Shown here piece by piece: positions 46,160-59,048 of a DNA stretch of 64,000 bases (positions are counted from its first letter, which is position 1; each line of letters starts with the position of its first letter). A program made the position numbers and the translations under genes. Under the pieces are notes generated by a model. It was not told the origin of the DNA, searched no databases, and saw nothing but the letters and a program-made list of their open reading frames with translations. The DNA comes from Mikania micrantha (taxonomy: Eukaryota; Streptophyta; Magnoliopsida; Asterales; Asteraceae), in assembly GCA_009363875.1 (NCBI GenBank), contig CM018691.1, positions 39,689,253-39,753,252 on the forward strand. The letters are read 5' to 3'.

Positions 46160-49100
46160 TGTCACACCCCGGGCCGGCGGGAATGGATCGGGCTTTCCCG
46201 TCGGGCGGAAGGTTCCCGGGGCGCGATATCTTTGAATGATAATCAAATGATCAGATTGTTTACATAGCACATGAGATATAAATGAGAAATGCTAAACATG
46301 ACATGAAATAGAATTACAAAGTTAAATTACATTGTACTTCATAATTTAACTAAGTAGATCTAATCAAAAAGAATCAATGAGTTTATATCTTGATCTGTAC
46401 AAGATATACAAAAGTGATTCAGTGTTCTGTCATATCAAAATGTATGCAATCAAAAGAAAGCTAGGTCTTCTATTAGTCCACTAGCTTATCATTTGCATGA
46501 AGTATCTACACCTGTTCGTCACCTGAGAAAACATGTAATTTAAGCAAAGTCAACACTAGGTTGGTGAGTTCATAAGTAAGTAAATTGTAAACCATTGACT
46601 GATCATTCACACATTCACAATGATATAATTGTTGCTTGTATACCTGTTTCACCTGTTCCACCCAATGGCCTCTCCTTAGTTATATGTACAAGTAGTATAT
46701 CACCTAACTAAGTATGCTTATATATAGGGAATCACGAAAGGGTCAAGCCCAGACGCTATCCCACCACATACTCAACCAAGTTCCACACCACTTGCGATAC
46801 AACTAAAGATATCCATTTCCCAACTATCCGAATTGTCCACTGTGTAATCATATGTAGAATAATAATATAGTAAGAGGGATTTAGTCATCAAACCGAAGTA
46901 TTGATAAACCCTCATCAAATTAAGGAATTTAGATTATTTAAATCTGATCCTTATATTATTCTATTACTTGTGAGGTTAACTTTTATGATACACTTTTAAT
47001 TTAATTAAAAGTATTAGTTAACTGTTCATCATATGTCTCCAAATGCAACGTATAGAATCCGAATGGAATCCATTTTAAATCCTCACGTAATCAGATTAAA
47101 ATGCATTCCATTCTCTCCTATCCCGCCGTGTGATCCCAAAGTTTCCGTGTGGGATTGTCTCATGTGATTAACAAAGTCGAATAAGAACTTGTCTTATTAC
47201 GTTATGATAATCGGGTGTAAATGACAAGAATCCCATGAAGTTACGTTATCATGATCGTCATTTACTGTAAATGATAAGAATCGTCATTTACTGAATCCAT
47301 GCGTTCCCAAAGTATCCGTGTGGGAATGTTCTCGTGTGTTTAACAAGTCGAATAAGAACTCGTCTTATTACATTATGTTAAATATGTGTAAATGACAAGA
47401 ATCCCATGAAGTTACGTTATCATGACCGTCATTTACTGTAAATGATAAGAATCCCATGAAGTTACGTTATCATGACCATCATTTACTGAATCCATGTATT
47501 CCCAAAGCATCCATGAGGGAATATTCTTGTTTTACATTTAAATGTATATTGTTTAAGTACTTGATTGTGTAGAAATAACTAAGTGTTATAAGTTAAATCT
47601 TATAACTAAGTTATTTTATTGTGTTGATGATTAAGAATCATCTTATCATAATCATATGAGTTTCCCTGTTATCTCATAATCATACAAGCATGCATACAAT
47701 GATAACGATAATAAACAATATAATATTATCAAATCAAAGTATAAATAACATGTTAAGCAAACTTTTAAATAAATAAAAGCAAACATGTTTCTCAGCCCCG
47801 AGAGTTAAAATCAGTAAAGATTTAAAGTAAAAGGGGCATATGAACTCACCTTGCTGTTGTAGGGTTGACTTAGCTTAAAAAGAATGAAGACACGCGCTCT
47901 TGATTTCACTTGTGGTGTTTTCACGTTCCTGTATTGATTTCACATCGCGTATTTAACTTATAAGTATAAATTTGTAATTTAATTACGTGTGTATAAATGT
48001 GTTAACCCTAGTGTTGGTTAACACCCGCGGGTCTCGATCATTGTTCTTCATTCGGCCCATTTTGATTGTGAAAGACTTACATAGTCCTTAATTCATTTGA
48101 ATTACACTTGAACTCGTTTGCACGTTTACTCAAGCTACTTAGTTTTTAATTATCTGAAGCTTAAGTCTACAACCTTGTTAACTTGTAGTAGTTTAGTTGA
48201 ATAATTTCATGCCCATTACCAATATAACTTAGTTTAATGTGGTGATCTTTCTCCTTAATCATTGGGCCGAATGTGGGCTTTATCTTGGACTCACGAATAA
48301 ATTTGAGTCCGATAACGTATGTGGCCGAACAATCCCATTGGGCCGCAGTAGTATAGTGGGCCAGAAATCGTCTTTGGGCCAAGGAGTTTTACGGTTGGGC
48401 CAACACAATTTGGGCTCAAAAGATGTGTTGGGCCTGATCACATTTTTGGTGGGTCATTGAAATCGGAGTTGGGCCAAAACACAAGAAATGGGCCCAGACA
48501 ATAGGATTGGGCCGAACATATATAATATGTGTGTGTAGGCTGTACAGTGGGATAGCCGACTGATTTGTTTGAATCGCATAGTTGATGGGCCATATCATTT
48601 GGACTTAATCAAATCAGAACAATCACATGGATGAGGTGCTACTGAAATCAGCGAATCTTTGTTTTAAATTGATATTAGGTTCGGTTACTCAAGGTGGGTT
48701 CGTGGCACATGGCTTCTCATCAAAGTTCGGCCACAAAACTGATGATACACATTGAAGGTTCGGTAGTACTTGGGCAGCAGGGTTCGTGAGTGATGAGTCA
48801 AGGTTCGACCATGGAGTCTTCATGTAGGGTTCGGCACTTGTGGGTTCGTTGAGTTGCATGGGTTCGTGACTCGAAGGAGGGTTCGCCGGGGTGTAAGGTT
48901 CGCCGGAGTTGGGTTCGTGTTGCAGAAGAGTTCGGCTAGTAAACCTCAAAAGGTTCGGCCAAAGACAAGCAGGGTTCGTCTGCGAGCAGGGTGGGTTCGT
49001 GAAGATGACGAAGGGTTCGGCCATGGTGGTCTGAACTCCACGGTTTGCAGCCCACGAACCCAAGTCTTCATCACCACGTTCCCAAAGCTCATCGAACCTG

Positions 49101-50232
49101 ACTGTTCCCAAGACTCTGGTTGTGCGGTTAGAGGGTTTCACGATCGTGGGGTTCATCAGAACAAGGTGGTTGACCGGTTGTGTGAGCTGGTTCGATCAAT
49201 AGCACAAAACAAATAAAAGAAAACCCTAATTCCCGTGACTTTTGAAGCATTATACCTCGTTTTTCAGTGGTGATTAGCTTAGATCCGTTGTACTTTCGTG
49301 TAGAGGGCTTCAAGGGCTACGCGTGGGCGAAAGAATCACTCAAAACCGCTGAGAAACGAAGAAGTTATGAGCATTTGAAGGTGTAACAATGGAGGTTTTG
49401 GTGTTAGCCGGAAATCTAGAGAGAGAAGGAGATGTGTGGGTGAAAAATGAGATAAAAGACTCATTTAGGGTTTTTATATCACGCGGGGTGTTCGGGTCCG
49501 TTTCGGTTGCTCGGTTCGCGTTTTCGTCGCGTATCCGGATTTTTACGCGTAATTAAAACTAAATATTTAAAATTGTAAAAAAAATGTTTATTATTTTATT
49601 TAATAAATTTTAAATACGTTTCGCGTCGAAATTCGTTTTCGTTTCGTCGAATCGCGTCACCATCGCGCGTATTCGTTCGAATCGTCATTCGAACGAACAC
49701 GACGATGGTTTTGCTTTCCGACTTTTGTTTTCTACTTTCCAGTCATCATTTCAGAACGTTAAACTCCCAGATATGTTTGTGTGAATCGTCACCCACGCAA
49801 ACACACTGTCAGTTCGTTATTCTGAAACGACACTGCAGTTTATGTTTAAATTGTGTTTCCTCGCTGTCGGACTCAACTAAACATCCTGTTTTCACCTTGT
49901 TTTCACATTGAAATGTCGGCCATCTGACTCCTGTCATCTATGGACATCAGATCGCAACCGATTTGTTTCTGAATATCGTTTGAATCACCGTTGTTTCTCA
50001 TGATTTGTTGTGTTAATTGTCATTAAGTTTTCACTTAATAAACACAACTAATGTTTCAAATGTACGTTGTACTTAATGTATTTAAGTTTATACGAAAATA
50101 CGTACAACTGTTCTTGTATTTAGAATCCTGTTAATACAAGCACTGTTTACAAATACGTATGTACACATAGTTACTGTATGCAAGTACACATACCGTACGG
50201 ACTTGCCGGGCGGTCAGGTACTAGTTGTCACA
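46160..50232 (-). repeat. 5' LTR of element C (4,073 bp)
   Basis: Same length as 37265-41337. Differences I see, left/right: C/T near 37290, A/G near 37618, A/G near 37654, T/C near 39115, G/A near 39716 and T/C near 40455. It is followed by TTAGT and then by the resumed relic X. Confidence 0.95.
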
Positions 50233-50237
50233 TTAGT

Positions 50238-51986
50238 AATCCATATTGATCACCCTGTTTGTACACGGCTTGTCCTTAGGGACATCTATCAAAACCAAGT
50301 TCCTTCAATGTTTGATCAAGCTTATAATTCCAAGCTCGTGTAGCTTGTCGAAGACAGTATAGAGTCTTATCTAATCAATACGTCAAGTTCCTTTTTCCCT
50401 TTTTCTCAAATCCTTGCGATTGTTTTACGTACACTTTTCTTTCAAAACACTACGGAGAAAGACAGACTTAACATCAAGATGATGTACTTTCCACCCTTCA
50501 CATGCTGCAAGCATAAGAATTAAACACAATGTTTCCATCCTTGCAACAGGATAGAAAACTTCATCGATGTCAAGGCCATGTTTTGCACGTAACCATTAGC
50601 AAGCAACCGTGCCTTATACTTACTTATATCCCTTTGGATCCCGTTCCACCTTATACACCCATTTCAACCCAATTGATTTGTTACCGATCGACATCTCAGT
50701 GAGATGCCAAGTTTTATTGCGTTCAATTGATTCTATCTCTTGTTACATTTCCGATCACCTGTCGCTTCATTATAATACCATGGCTTATCATTAATAAGAA
50801 ACAAATAATGATCTGGTATTTCAATAGGATAAGTTTGATCATACAATTCATCAAGAATTTTAAATCCTCTTACTGGTGTATGGCCATAACTTGTAGAATT
50901 TGCTTCTTCCATATCATTCGTGTTCTCTGCTTCACCGGTTCCATTTTATGAAGTATCTTTATCTTAAACAATTGGGTCAGAGTCAACATCAATATATTCA
51001 TCAGTGTTGGATGTTCAATTATTGGAGCCGTTTTGTTCTTCCACCACGAACTCGATCCAAGCAAATTCGTTTCCTGAAGCTTTGTTACTATGATGCTTCC
51101 AATCAAACCCTTTACTTTCTTCGAATATCACATCACGTGATACTACAATATTGCCATTTTGAACATCGTATAGACGATATGCTTTACTACCAGGTTCATT
51201 TCCAAGGTGTGCCATTTGTTTACTACGGCTATTCAACTTAGTAAGATGAGGTGTTGGAACTTTCATGTGTGAGAGGCAGCCAAAGACTAGAACATGCGAA
51301 AAATTTGGCTTACTTCCTTTATATGCTTCATATCGGGTTGCTCCTTTAACTGACTTTGTGGTTGTTCGATTCAACAAGTAAACAGTATGTTGAACATCTT
51401 CTCCCCATAATTTTTGTGGAACTTCCATTGCTTTCAACAGACTTCGTGTTGTACGAAGAATTGTTCTATTCTTACGTTCCACCACACCATTTTGTTGTGG
51501 GGTGTATGGTGATGAATGGTGTCGTATTATCCCTTCATTTTCATAAAAATATTATACAGATTGGATGTTAACTCATCTCCACAATCAGTTTGTAGGCTCT
51601 TAATTTTAATGAGCTCTGTTCTTCGACCATATTCTTGAATTTTTTATATAACGAGAAAGTTTCATCTTTTGATTTTATAATGTACACCCATGATTACCAG
51701 CTACAGTCATCAACAAAGAGAAGGAAGACGCTATTTCCTTGCAAGGTATTTGGTGATATTGGATCACATATATCGGCATGCACAAGTTCAAGAGGTTTAC
51801 AGGCTCTAAATATTGCTTGATCCAGGAATGCATGACAATGTTGTTTACCTGCTAGACATGTATCACACACACGAGCAAGGTTCTTTACTACAGACACCCC
51901 TTTGACGAGTCCCTTCGATGTTATATCATGTAATGCATGAAAATTCACATGCCCAAGTCTTGCTTGCCAAAGCCAATCGGTTTTAT
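50238..51986 (-). pseudogene. Relic copia X: integrase and first half of RT
   Basis: Minus-strand fragments in copia order. Pre-integrase and integrase zinc region (WQARLGHVNFHAL, CDTCLAGK) and the first DDE part (LVHADICDPISP) lie at about 51960-51694. A frame-broken stretch is followed by the end of the integrase core (VERKNRTILRTTRS, LLNRTTTKSVKGATRYEAYKG) at 51485-51015, then a linker and RT (broken) to about 50238. Several frameshifts and stops make it non-functional. The last codons join across the element C duplication into the YVDD region at 37245. Confidence 0.82.
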
Positions 51987-54806
51987 TGTCGCACCCTGAG
52001 AAATCCCGTCCCTTCTGGGGCGTGGGTGACGGACTGTCAGGATCGCAGTCTCCGGTCACATAGTGTTGCGAGACCTACATGTCTGGTTTCATACGTACAT
52101 CCAAATACTTGGACAAGGTAGTTTATGAAATCATAGTTGTAGAAGTTAAGTAAGTTATCAAAACAGTTTAGGTTAATAAGTTGCGGAAGCGTTAATAAAA
52201 TATTCTTAAAAATAACATAAATTTAAAGTTTGCGGAAACAATTAAAGATGTTTAATCAATACATGACATAACAAAATGATAAATGTTCTCAAGGCCTAAA
52301 ACACTATGTAGATGCATGCGACTCCAGCCTAGCATCCTAACTCCTCATGCGTGTGCCTTAGTTACCTGAGAAAACATGTGAGAAAAAGGTCAACACAAAG
52401 GTTGGTGAGAGCATAGGTTTGTATTTAGCAGTAAACATCAAAATGTTTAAAGAAAGTGTTTTGCAGGTCTACATTTCAATACAATGCAATATCCATTGAT
52501 AGCTAGTCAATATGAGATATACCATATGCGGGTTCGCAACCGAAGCTAACATGCTGGCTCCCGCCAAATCCATCGAACAAGATATGACAATGTTGTTTGG
52601 TCAATTATGAACTGTTCCGACCTCCATTCGGGGTGGCCATACAGTGCGCAACAGTGGGGCTTGTAAGGCCCAAATAGTACTATTCAGAATTACCACGCTA
52701 AACGCCACACGCTATTAATGGTTCGAGATGTGTTTAATGAGGACTTATCAGTTTTGTGGATGAGTACCACACATATGCATATACGTGATATTTGCATGTA
52801 CAAATGTAACCAAAAGTATGTTGTTCAAAAACAGTTTGTATGCAATATTTTCTCCCTCAAAGGTAGAAAATGTAAAAAGGGGCCGTGAACTCACCTGATA
52901 AGCAGTTCTGGTGTGATTGTGTTCGCGTCCTGCGAATGCTAGTACCTGCTAGTATCCACCTATAGCCATATAGATGTGAGCATGTGTTTTGTGGTGCGTT
53001 GTATCCCATACAACTCAATTGTCGGTGTGCTCAACTGAGTGTGTGTGTTGACTTGTGTTGACTCTACGAATCGTTGGTGACACGTTTGTTGTGTTAAGTC
53101 CGTTTAATGTGTCATAAATACAAGTAGGAAACCTACATGCATCCTATGAATCTAATCGTACGACGTTCACTTAAGTGACGTGTAAGAATCGTAAAAGTTA
53201 CCATTTTTGGAAAGTTTCCATTTGAGGAAGGTGTAGTTACGAAATTCAATTTCATAAGGTTAATACCTTTAATATGTTTACAGAAACACTTTTTAAACAC
53301 TTAAAACATGTCGTTTGCGCATAAAGCACCATTTATGTCATTTTGCTCAAATAAAGTTTCCTAAAATAGTACGTTTTCGTTTAAAAGCTCGTTTTCACAG
53401 TTCCTAGTTTCCAATATGCTTAGAAATCATTTTTAAGCATATTAAAATACTCAAAGTTCACTGAAATATCTTGAAACATGAAAAGCCCTCTTTTGATTTT
53501 TAAAAGTTTTCATATTTAGTAAGTTTCTACAAAAATCATGTTTTTGACAAAACCAAATACCCAAATGTGTTTCTAAACACTTCAATATGCAGTTGACAAC
53601 ATGTCTAGACATGTCTAACATGTCTAGATCATCGCAAATCTACAACATGCAACATAAAAGTTTCCTTTTATGGCAAGTTCTACACAATCATAAAAATAAC
53701 TTATCAAAACTCAATCTCATCAATCCTACATTCTAAAATCAGTAGATCTACACTAAAACAACACAAGAACATCAACAAATTTCATGCACAAGAGCCACAT
53801 GGAGTTGCATATGGGTGAATGTTCATGCATTTGGGTTTTTTACCCATTGCATGTTAGATCTATCACTAGATGAGTAAGTAAAACTACCTTAGATGCTCTA
53901 AACCACTCAGATGAAGTTGGGTCAGGGATTTGGCAGCTTCAAAAGTGGCTGGGAATGATTTCTTAGGAGGTTCAAGTGACGACGTTGATGAGAACAAGCT
54001 TCCAAGCTTCACTTCCTAAGCTTTTTAACCTTCAAAAAGCTTCAACAATGGCTTCCAAGCTCATCAATGGAGATTTTAAAGGTGAAATGATGAAGAAACA
54101 GGGGTAGGAACTCAAGATAGAGGTGTTATGGCCGAGAAATAGGATTGGAATGATTAAAAGTGAGATAGGTTGAGTGTCAATCCATTTTTGCTATCTGGGT
54201 CTGTCAGGCGTACCGCTTGACGTGGCTCACTGAGGCCAGGCGTACCGCGCAAGAGCCTGGCATCCGAAGCCTTCCTTCCCTTCCCGTGCGTACCGCCTAG
54301 GTTTACTTGTTGGGCTCAGGCGTACCGCCTGGAACTCCAGGCAAGCCCAATTGGCCCAATTTCATCGTTTCGATTCCTTTTTTGATCATTTCATGCTTAT
54401 GACACATCGTTTAACATCGTTAGGACTGAAGTTATCATTCAATGGTTTGTTCACCAACGTTCGTAAGACTCGTGTGTGTTTTGATAATTCTTTGAATTAT
54501 CGGTGATCGTTTGTGTTTGTGTTTTACAAATGTTTGCACGCTTGATTAATCCCAACCAACGTGTAATGCACAATTCAATAATTCCTCGAATTATTGTTTT
54601 GTGTTAGTGTTTGTGTTTGTGTTGGCCACACTTGTTTTCCAAAACCAATGTGTAATGTACGATTCGATAGTTCCTCAAACTATCGTTTCGTAGTTGCTTG
54701 TGTTTAAGCCATCTAATTGATCAAAATTAAATGAAATGCAACAAGTATGAATGTGAAATGTAAAGTTTTAAGAGTTGCAATTTACCTGAATTTGCCAGGT
54801 GTCACA
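51987..54806 (-). mobile_element. Solo LTR (2,820 bp)
   Basis: Plus-strand ends TGTCGCACCC and GGTGTCACA, flanked by TTTAT duplications (51982-51986 and 54807-54811). No primer site, polypurine tract or coding region lies between, so this is a lone LTR left by recombination. The cluster of GGCGTACCGC near-palindromes at 54200-54345 lies about 460-600 bp from its right end. By analogy with the other LTRs this suggests minus-strand orientation (start TGTGACACC). Confidence 0.87.
54200..54345. repeat. Near-palindrome cluster in the solo LTR
   Basis: Four or more units around GCGTACCGC (AGGCGTACCGCTTG, AGGCGTACCGCGC, GCGTACCGCCTAGG, AGGCGTACCGCCTGG) in about 145 bp. Confidence 0.75.
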
Positions 54807-54811
54807 TTTAT

Positions 54812-54971
54812 CAGCTTGAGTCACAAGGACACAAGTGTGACAATATTCAAGTTCACCCTTTACAACTTGTTCATACACCACTTCACTTTCTTAAGCAACG
54901 GTTGATCACTTCCATATAACCACAAATACTTATCTTCCATTACTACTCTACAGCCTCGTTCGGTTAATTGT
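54812..54971 (-). pseudogene. Relic copia X: pre-integrase fragment
   Basis: On the minus strand an eroded frame encodes LTERGCRVVMEDKYLWLY, the stretch between protease and GAG-pre-integrase in copia pol. It continues into the WQARLGH domain on the other side of the solo LTR. At 54971 the relic is interrupted by the next LTR; its gag and protease are not in the window. Confidence 0.7.
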
Positions 54972-55479
54972 TGTGACACCCTGAAAAATCCAAGTCAGCA
55001 TTCTTTTAATTAAATATTTATTTAATTGATATTTGTACACGTGGCACTAGAATTAGATTAATTTAGTGTGACACGTGGTATGACAGTACAAACACTGACT
55101 CAAACACGATAATTCGGTGAATTATCGCAACTCGCACACACGTGTCTAAGAAAAACATGAACGTCGGTGAACGTCAAAGCACATCGTGTAACAAAACACT
55201 AGAAACCTCACGAAACGCTCAAACATTGAACATGGAAGTTCAAACGAGGCCGAACAATAGTCCGTAAGCGTGAAAACGACGAAGAACGGATCAAACCATA
55301 GAAATTGGGCATATTGGGCTCTTCCGGGACTCGTCGCGGTACGCTAAGGACCTCGGAGAGGCCCATGGCAGTACGCGACGAGGGGGCGGGGATTTTGAAA
55401 TCCCGAAATCCATCGCGGTACACCGAGCATCTTTTTGGCCTTCACGACGGTACGCGACGACTCCAACACGCAAAAATCT

Positions 55480-55487
55480 TATAAAAG
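55480..55487 (+). promoter_or_regulatory. TATA box in the LTR starting at 54972
   Basis: TATAAAAG about 20 bp after the last near-palindrome, in a pyrimidine-rich downstream context typical of plant start sites. Confidence 0.6.
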
Positions 55488-57258
55488 CAAGATGTAATCA
55501 TGCTTAAGCACCCTACCACCTCATTTCTCGATTCCCAGACACCTACATTTCGTCTTATTCATCTAAGAACTCCCTGGAAGCCATTAGAGACCATTTGAAG
55601 CTCAAGAACTTGAAGGTTGAAGCTTGACATCCACCTAGGAGCATGGAGACCACCATCATCACCTTGTTGCTACACATTCCTGCTGTCCAGAAGCTTGGGA
55701 GGACAAGTACTCATCATCTCAGGGAATCTAGGAGCAGTTGAAGGTAAATCTATGGCTAAAACACACTCTCCACTTCATTACACACACATGCAAGCACCGA
55801 AAAGCACATGCAAGCTCTCTAGCTTTGTGTGCATGAATTTTCAACCCTATGAACCTGGGTTTATAGTTAAATCTAATGTTATTGATGATCTATGATGATA
55901 TTGCGAGGATTTATGACAATCCATGATGATGTATGTTGTTATAAGGCATGATTTGTACACAAAGTGATGAAATCTTTACATGCATGCATGATCTAAAGTG
56001 TTTTAGATGAATTTGAGTATATGGAAATGATTCTTCATAATGTTTGAGTACATTTGTAGTATTAAAACATGATTTTTATGGTCAATAAGGGCTATTTGAG
56101 ATTCTTTCTATATATAGTAACTTTTTAGTTACAAAATGGTGATATGGATGAGATTGTGAACATGCATGTGTATAGATTGGCCATTTGGATTATAATATGA
56201 TGATTAAAATGCTAAGGAATTGATTTGGGATTGTTTCGGGTCATTTGGGGCTTAGTTACTATTTATAGTAACTTTTCTTGTCGAAACCTTGCTAGTTAAC
56301 AAATTGGTCTAGATTGATATGTTTAAATGATATTAAATGGTATAGGAATGCTTAGAAAACTCTATTACTATGTATAATGTATGATTTGTAAGAGCTAAAC
56401 GATATGGTTATTGTATGCTAAGGTAGATGGTTTCCGATAATGGGCATGATAAATTTAGAAACTTTCCTTTTTAGGAAACTTTATTGTGTAAAAACGACTG
56501 GTATGTTTATTTGACTACTTATGACTATGTGCTATGTGTTAACATGATCACGTAGGACTAACGAGTATGCTAGAACTTTAAAAACTATATGTGATATGAA
56601 ACTTGCTATAAATGGAAACTTACTATATATAGTAAGTTTTCCATGGACGCAACTAGCGCGTTTTGCACACGACAAGCACTAACACGAATGTTACACAAAC
56701 CACAACCGACACAAGGTTCATCAACGGGTCGTTGAGTTGACATTGTCAAACACAGTCAAACACGGTCAATGAGGACCAACATGAGCAAACACGGTCAAAT
56801 GTGGAGCGAGACGGACAAACATAACAACCGAGGGTTGTTGAACACAAACACGAGCACGAACACGAACACGGTCACTTACACGAACTCACGTATGGTATAC
56901 GATATAGGTAGCCGGTGACTGACACGCCTTTCAAGCAAGAGCTTACGCTTGCACTTTTCATCACTCCTAAGGTGAGTTTACGGCCCTTCTTTACTCTTTT
57001 GCAAACTTTTCAAATAGGGGGATAATACTTGTTGAATCGAGTCAAACACTGTTACTGTACAAACATATTTGTGTATGTTGGTTTATTAGACAAACATTAA
57101 GTGTTGAAATCGTAACAAGCCCTCATAAAGTCTTACCGTTAATGTACAAACAACGAGGTGAGTTTGAATAGATCTATTTGGGTGTGACGAATCCCGCGTG
57201 GCACAATACTGACTGGAGGCCGGGACACGTGAAATGTCTACCTATCTTGCTATGTTAT

Positions 57259-58960
57259 TGATGTGTGCAAAGTAGTTAAATTAAAACTAATAAAAATCAA
57301 AACTAACCTAGACACTAAGTAATACTCTAGACTCTCTAAACTAAACTACTAACAGGCAAGTGAACCTATCGAAAAGTAGTACAGAAAAGTAAGTCTGGAT
57401 ATCGAACCCACAGACTCCTATAGAAAGTGCAAAATAGACTCGAGGACTTATCTATACAAAATACTTAATTTAAATTAATTGTTTGAAAGGGGGGTTTTAT
57501 AAATAACTAAATAAACTAGAACTACTAAAATTCTAAAAACCAAATTAAGACTCAAATAAGGAAATGCAACTAAAACTCACTAATGATGAAAAGACTACCT
57601 AGGGTTTACTTTATACATGTTTAATGTTTAGATTGATTATGGAACTTGTTGTGGAACCGGGATCTTTGAATATTAACTTATCAACAATTTAGAGATTCCT
57701 TAACCATTTTCAAAGATTTCAACTAAGTTGTCTATAAGTATCTTAAACACCGGTTTAGGTTAATTACTCTCACAAGTTAACCAACCCATTAATGGTATAT
57801 CCTCAAAACCATCTACCTCACGGAAATGATAGTTTTAATACATCAAATGCAAAGGACAATAAGGAAATTCATCTTGGATTTAGCATGCAAGACTATGTTT
57901 AATTAACCTAATCTTAGTCTTTTCACAAAGACTTTAACTAGTTTTTAAACACGCAAGACAAGCTAACAAACCCTCACCACACGGCTATTGAATTTGGTTA
58001 AACATCTAATTCATTTATGACCTAATTATTGTTCCTATGAATTGCTACGTCTAGTAATACATCCACAAATCATAAACACAAAGTAAATGACCTAGCACAT
58101 GCCTATTACACGAACGACATTCGTCAAAGCACATGAGGAAACAATAACTCAATCTTAAATGTCATAAACATTCATACACATCCAAGAATCCAAACCAAAT
58201 CATAAAACCATTAAAAATCCAAACTTGTTCCACAATCAATTTTTAATAACATCAAACATGCATATTCATAAAACCCTAGGTGGTCTAGAATGTTTAGCCA
58301 CAAATCATACTAAATAAACAGTAGCATTCAATGTCAAAACACATCTCAAACATCAGTAAAAAGGAATAACAAGAAAGAAAGAAGAACCGATCACGTTACA
58401 CCCTTCGAATCACTCGTCTAGGGCTTCCCGATGGTCCAACTTGACTTCAATCGCGTATCCTTGCTTCTAGTCGCCTCCTAGGTCGTATCTGATCGTCTCC
58501 AAATCGAATCTGTCTGCCTCCAGCCGTTTGAAAAACCTTAAACTCAAAAGTCTGAAAGTTTAGCCCTGTCGCACTACGCGACACGTACCTAATTACCCTT
58601 CGCGCTACGCGACGCAATCCGCTACCCGAAAAAATAATCGGGTCAAACCCGCAATCATTAAACAGGGGTAAAAACGACATTTTCCACCTGTCGCGCTACG
58701 CAACAGGGTTTCAAGTTGTTGTCGCGTTCCGCGACAAGTCTAATTTCCAGTTTTAATCTTCTTGTGTCTTCGGATTTGTTCTCGACCAACCGGGAGCTCT
58801 ATTTCTTGATCTTTTGCACCAAATACACACGTTTATGACCCGCAAGCAACAATTTGTGGAAATGTGAAGAACCAGCATCAATTGACTCTAAAGTTGAATA
58901 AAACTGTACAAAATCAATTAAAAACAAATAGAGAAAACAGATGTGTTTTACAACACATTA
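57259..58960 (-). mobile_element. Probable solo LTR (1,702 bp) with GTTAT duplication
   Basis: Ends TGATGTGT and ACACATTA (inverted with one mismatch), flanked by GTTAT (57254-57258 and 58961-58965). The host sequence reads through when it is removed. If the terminal TA is a decayed CA, this is a solo LTR. A cluster of GTCGCGCTACGCGAC-like units (58565-58740) lies about 220-400 bp from the right end, which by analogy suggests minus orientation. No coding region. A foldback DNA element remains possible. Confidence 0.6.
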
Positions 58961-59048
58961 GTTATTACGAGACATAGCGGAGGCATGGACTAACAAGTCT
59001 AGTTCGGTAGTGACGAACTGACACTTGGATACTATGGCTCAGGACTAA

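Larger units (their letters stand above)
37265..50232 (-). mobile_element. Complete, apparently coding-competent Ty3/gypsy chromovirus, element C
   Basis: 12,968 bp on the minus strand. Two 4,073-bp LTRs, a perfect TTAGT duplication (37260-37264 and 50233-50237), initiator-Met primer site, polypurine tract and an uninterrupted 1,533-codon gag-pol. I found six LTR differences, all transitions, about 0.15%; at the commonly used plant rate of 1.3e-8 per site per year that is roughly 60,000 years. It has no extra pre-gag ORF and no minisatellite: only about 150 bp separate primer site and gag. It sits inside relic X's RT gene, whose reading resumes across the duplication. Confidence 0.96.
54972..59048 (+). 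mobile_element. LTR of an unassigned retrotransposon, incomplete in the window
   Basis: Starts TGTGACACCCTG after ATTGT in relic X. A TATA box (TATAAAAG, 55480-55487) shows plus-strand orientation, preceded by a near-palindrome cluster at 55325-55460 (GCGGTACGC, CAGTACGCGACG, GACGGTACGCGACG). No primer site or coding region follows before 59048. Excluding the insert at 57259-58960, at least 2.3 kb of it is LTR-like. Further along are repeats of TATATATAGTAAC (56110-56640) and a CACGAACACGAACACG run near 56850. Whether this is an LTR of a full element or a solo LTR cannot be decided here. Confidence 0.65.

Noticed and set aside
55617..55895. 92-codon ORF downstream of the TATA box in the 54972 LTR
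   Set aside because: Position in R/U5 is suggestive, but no conserved features and no second copy to compare.
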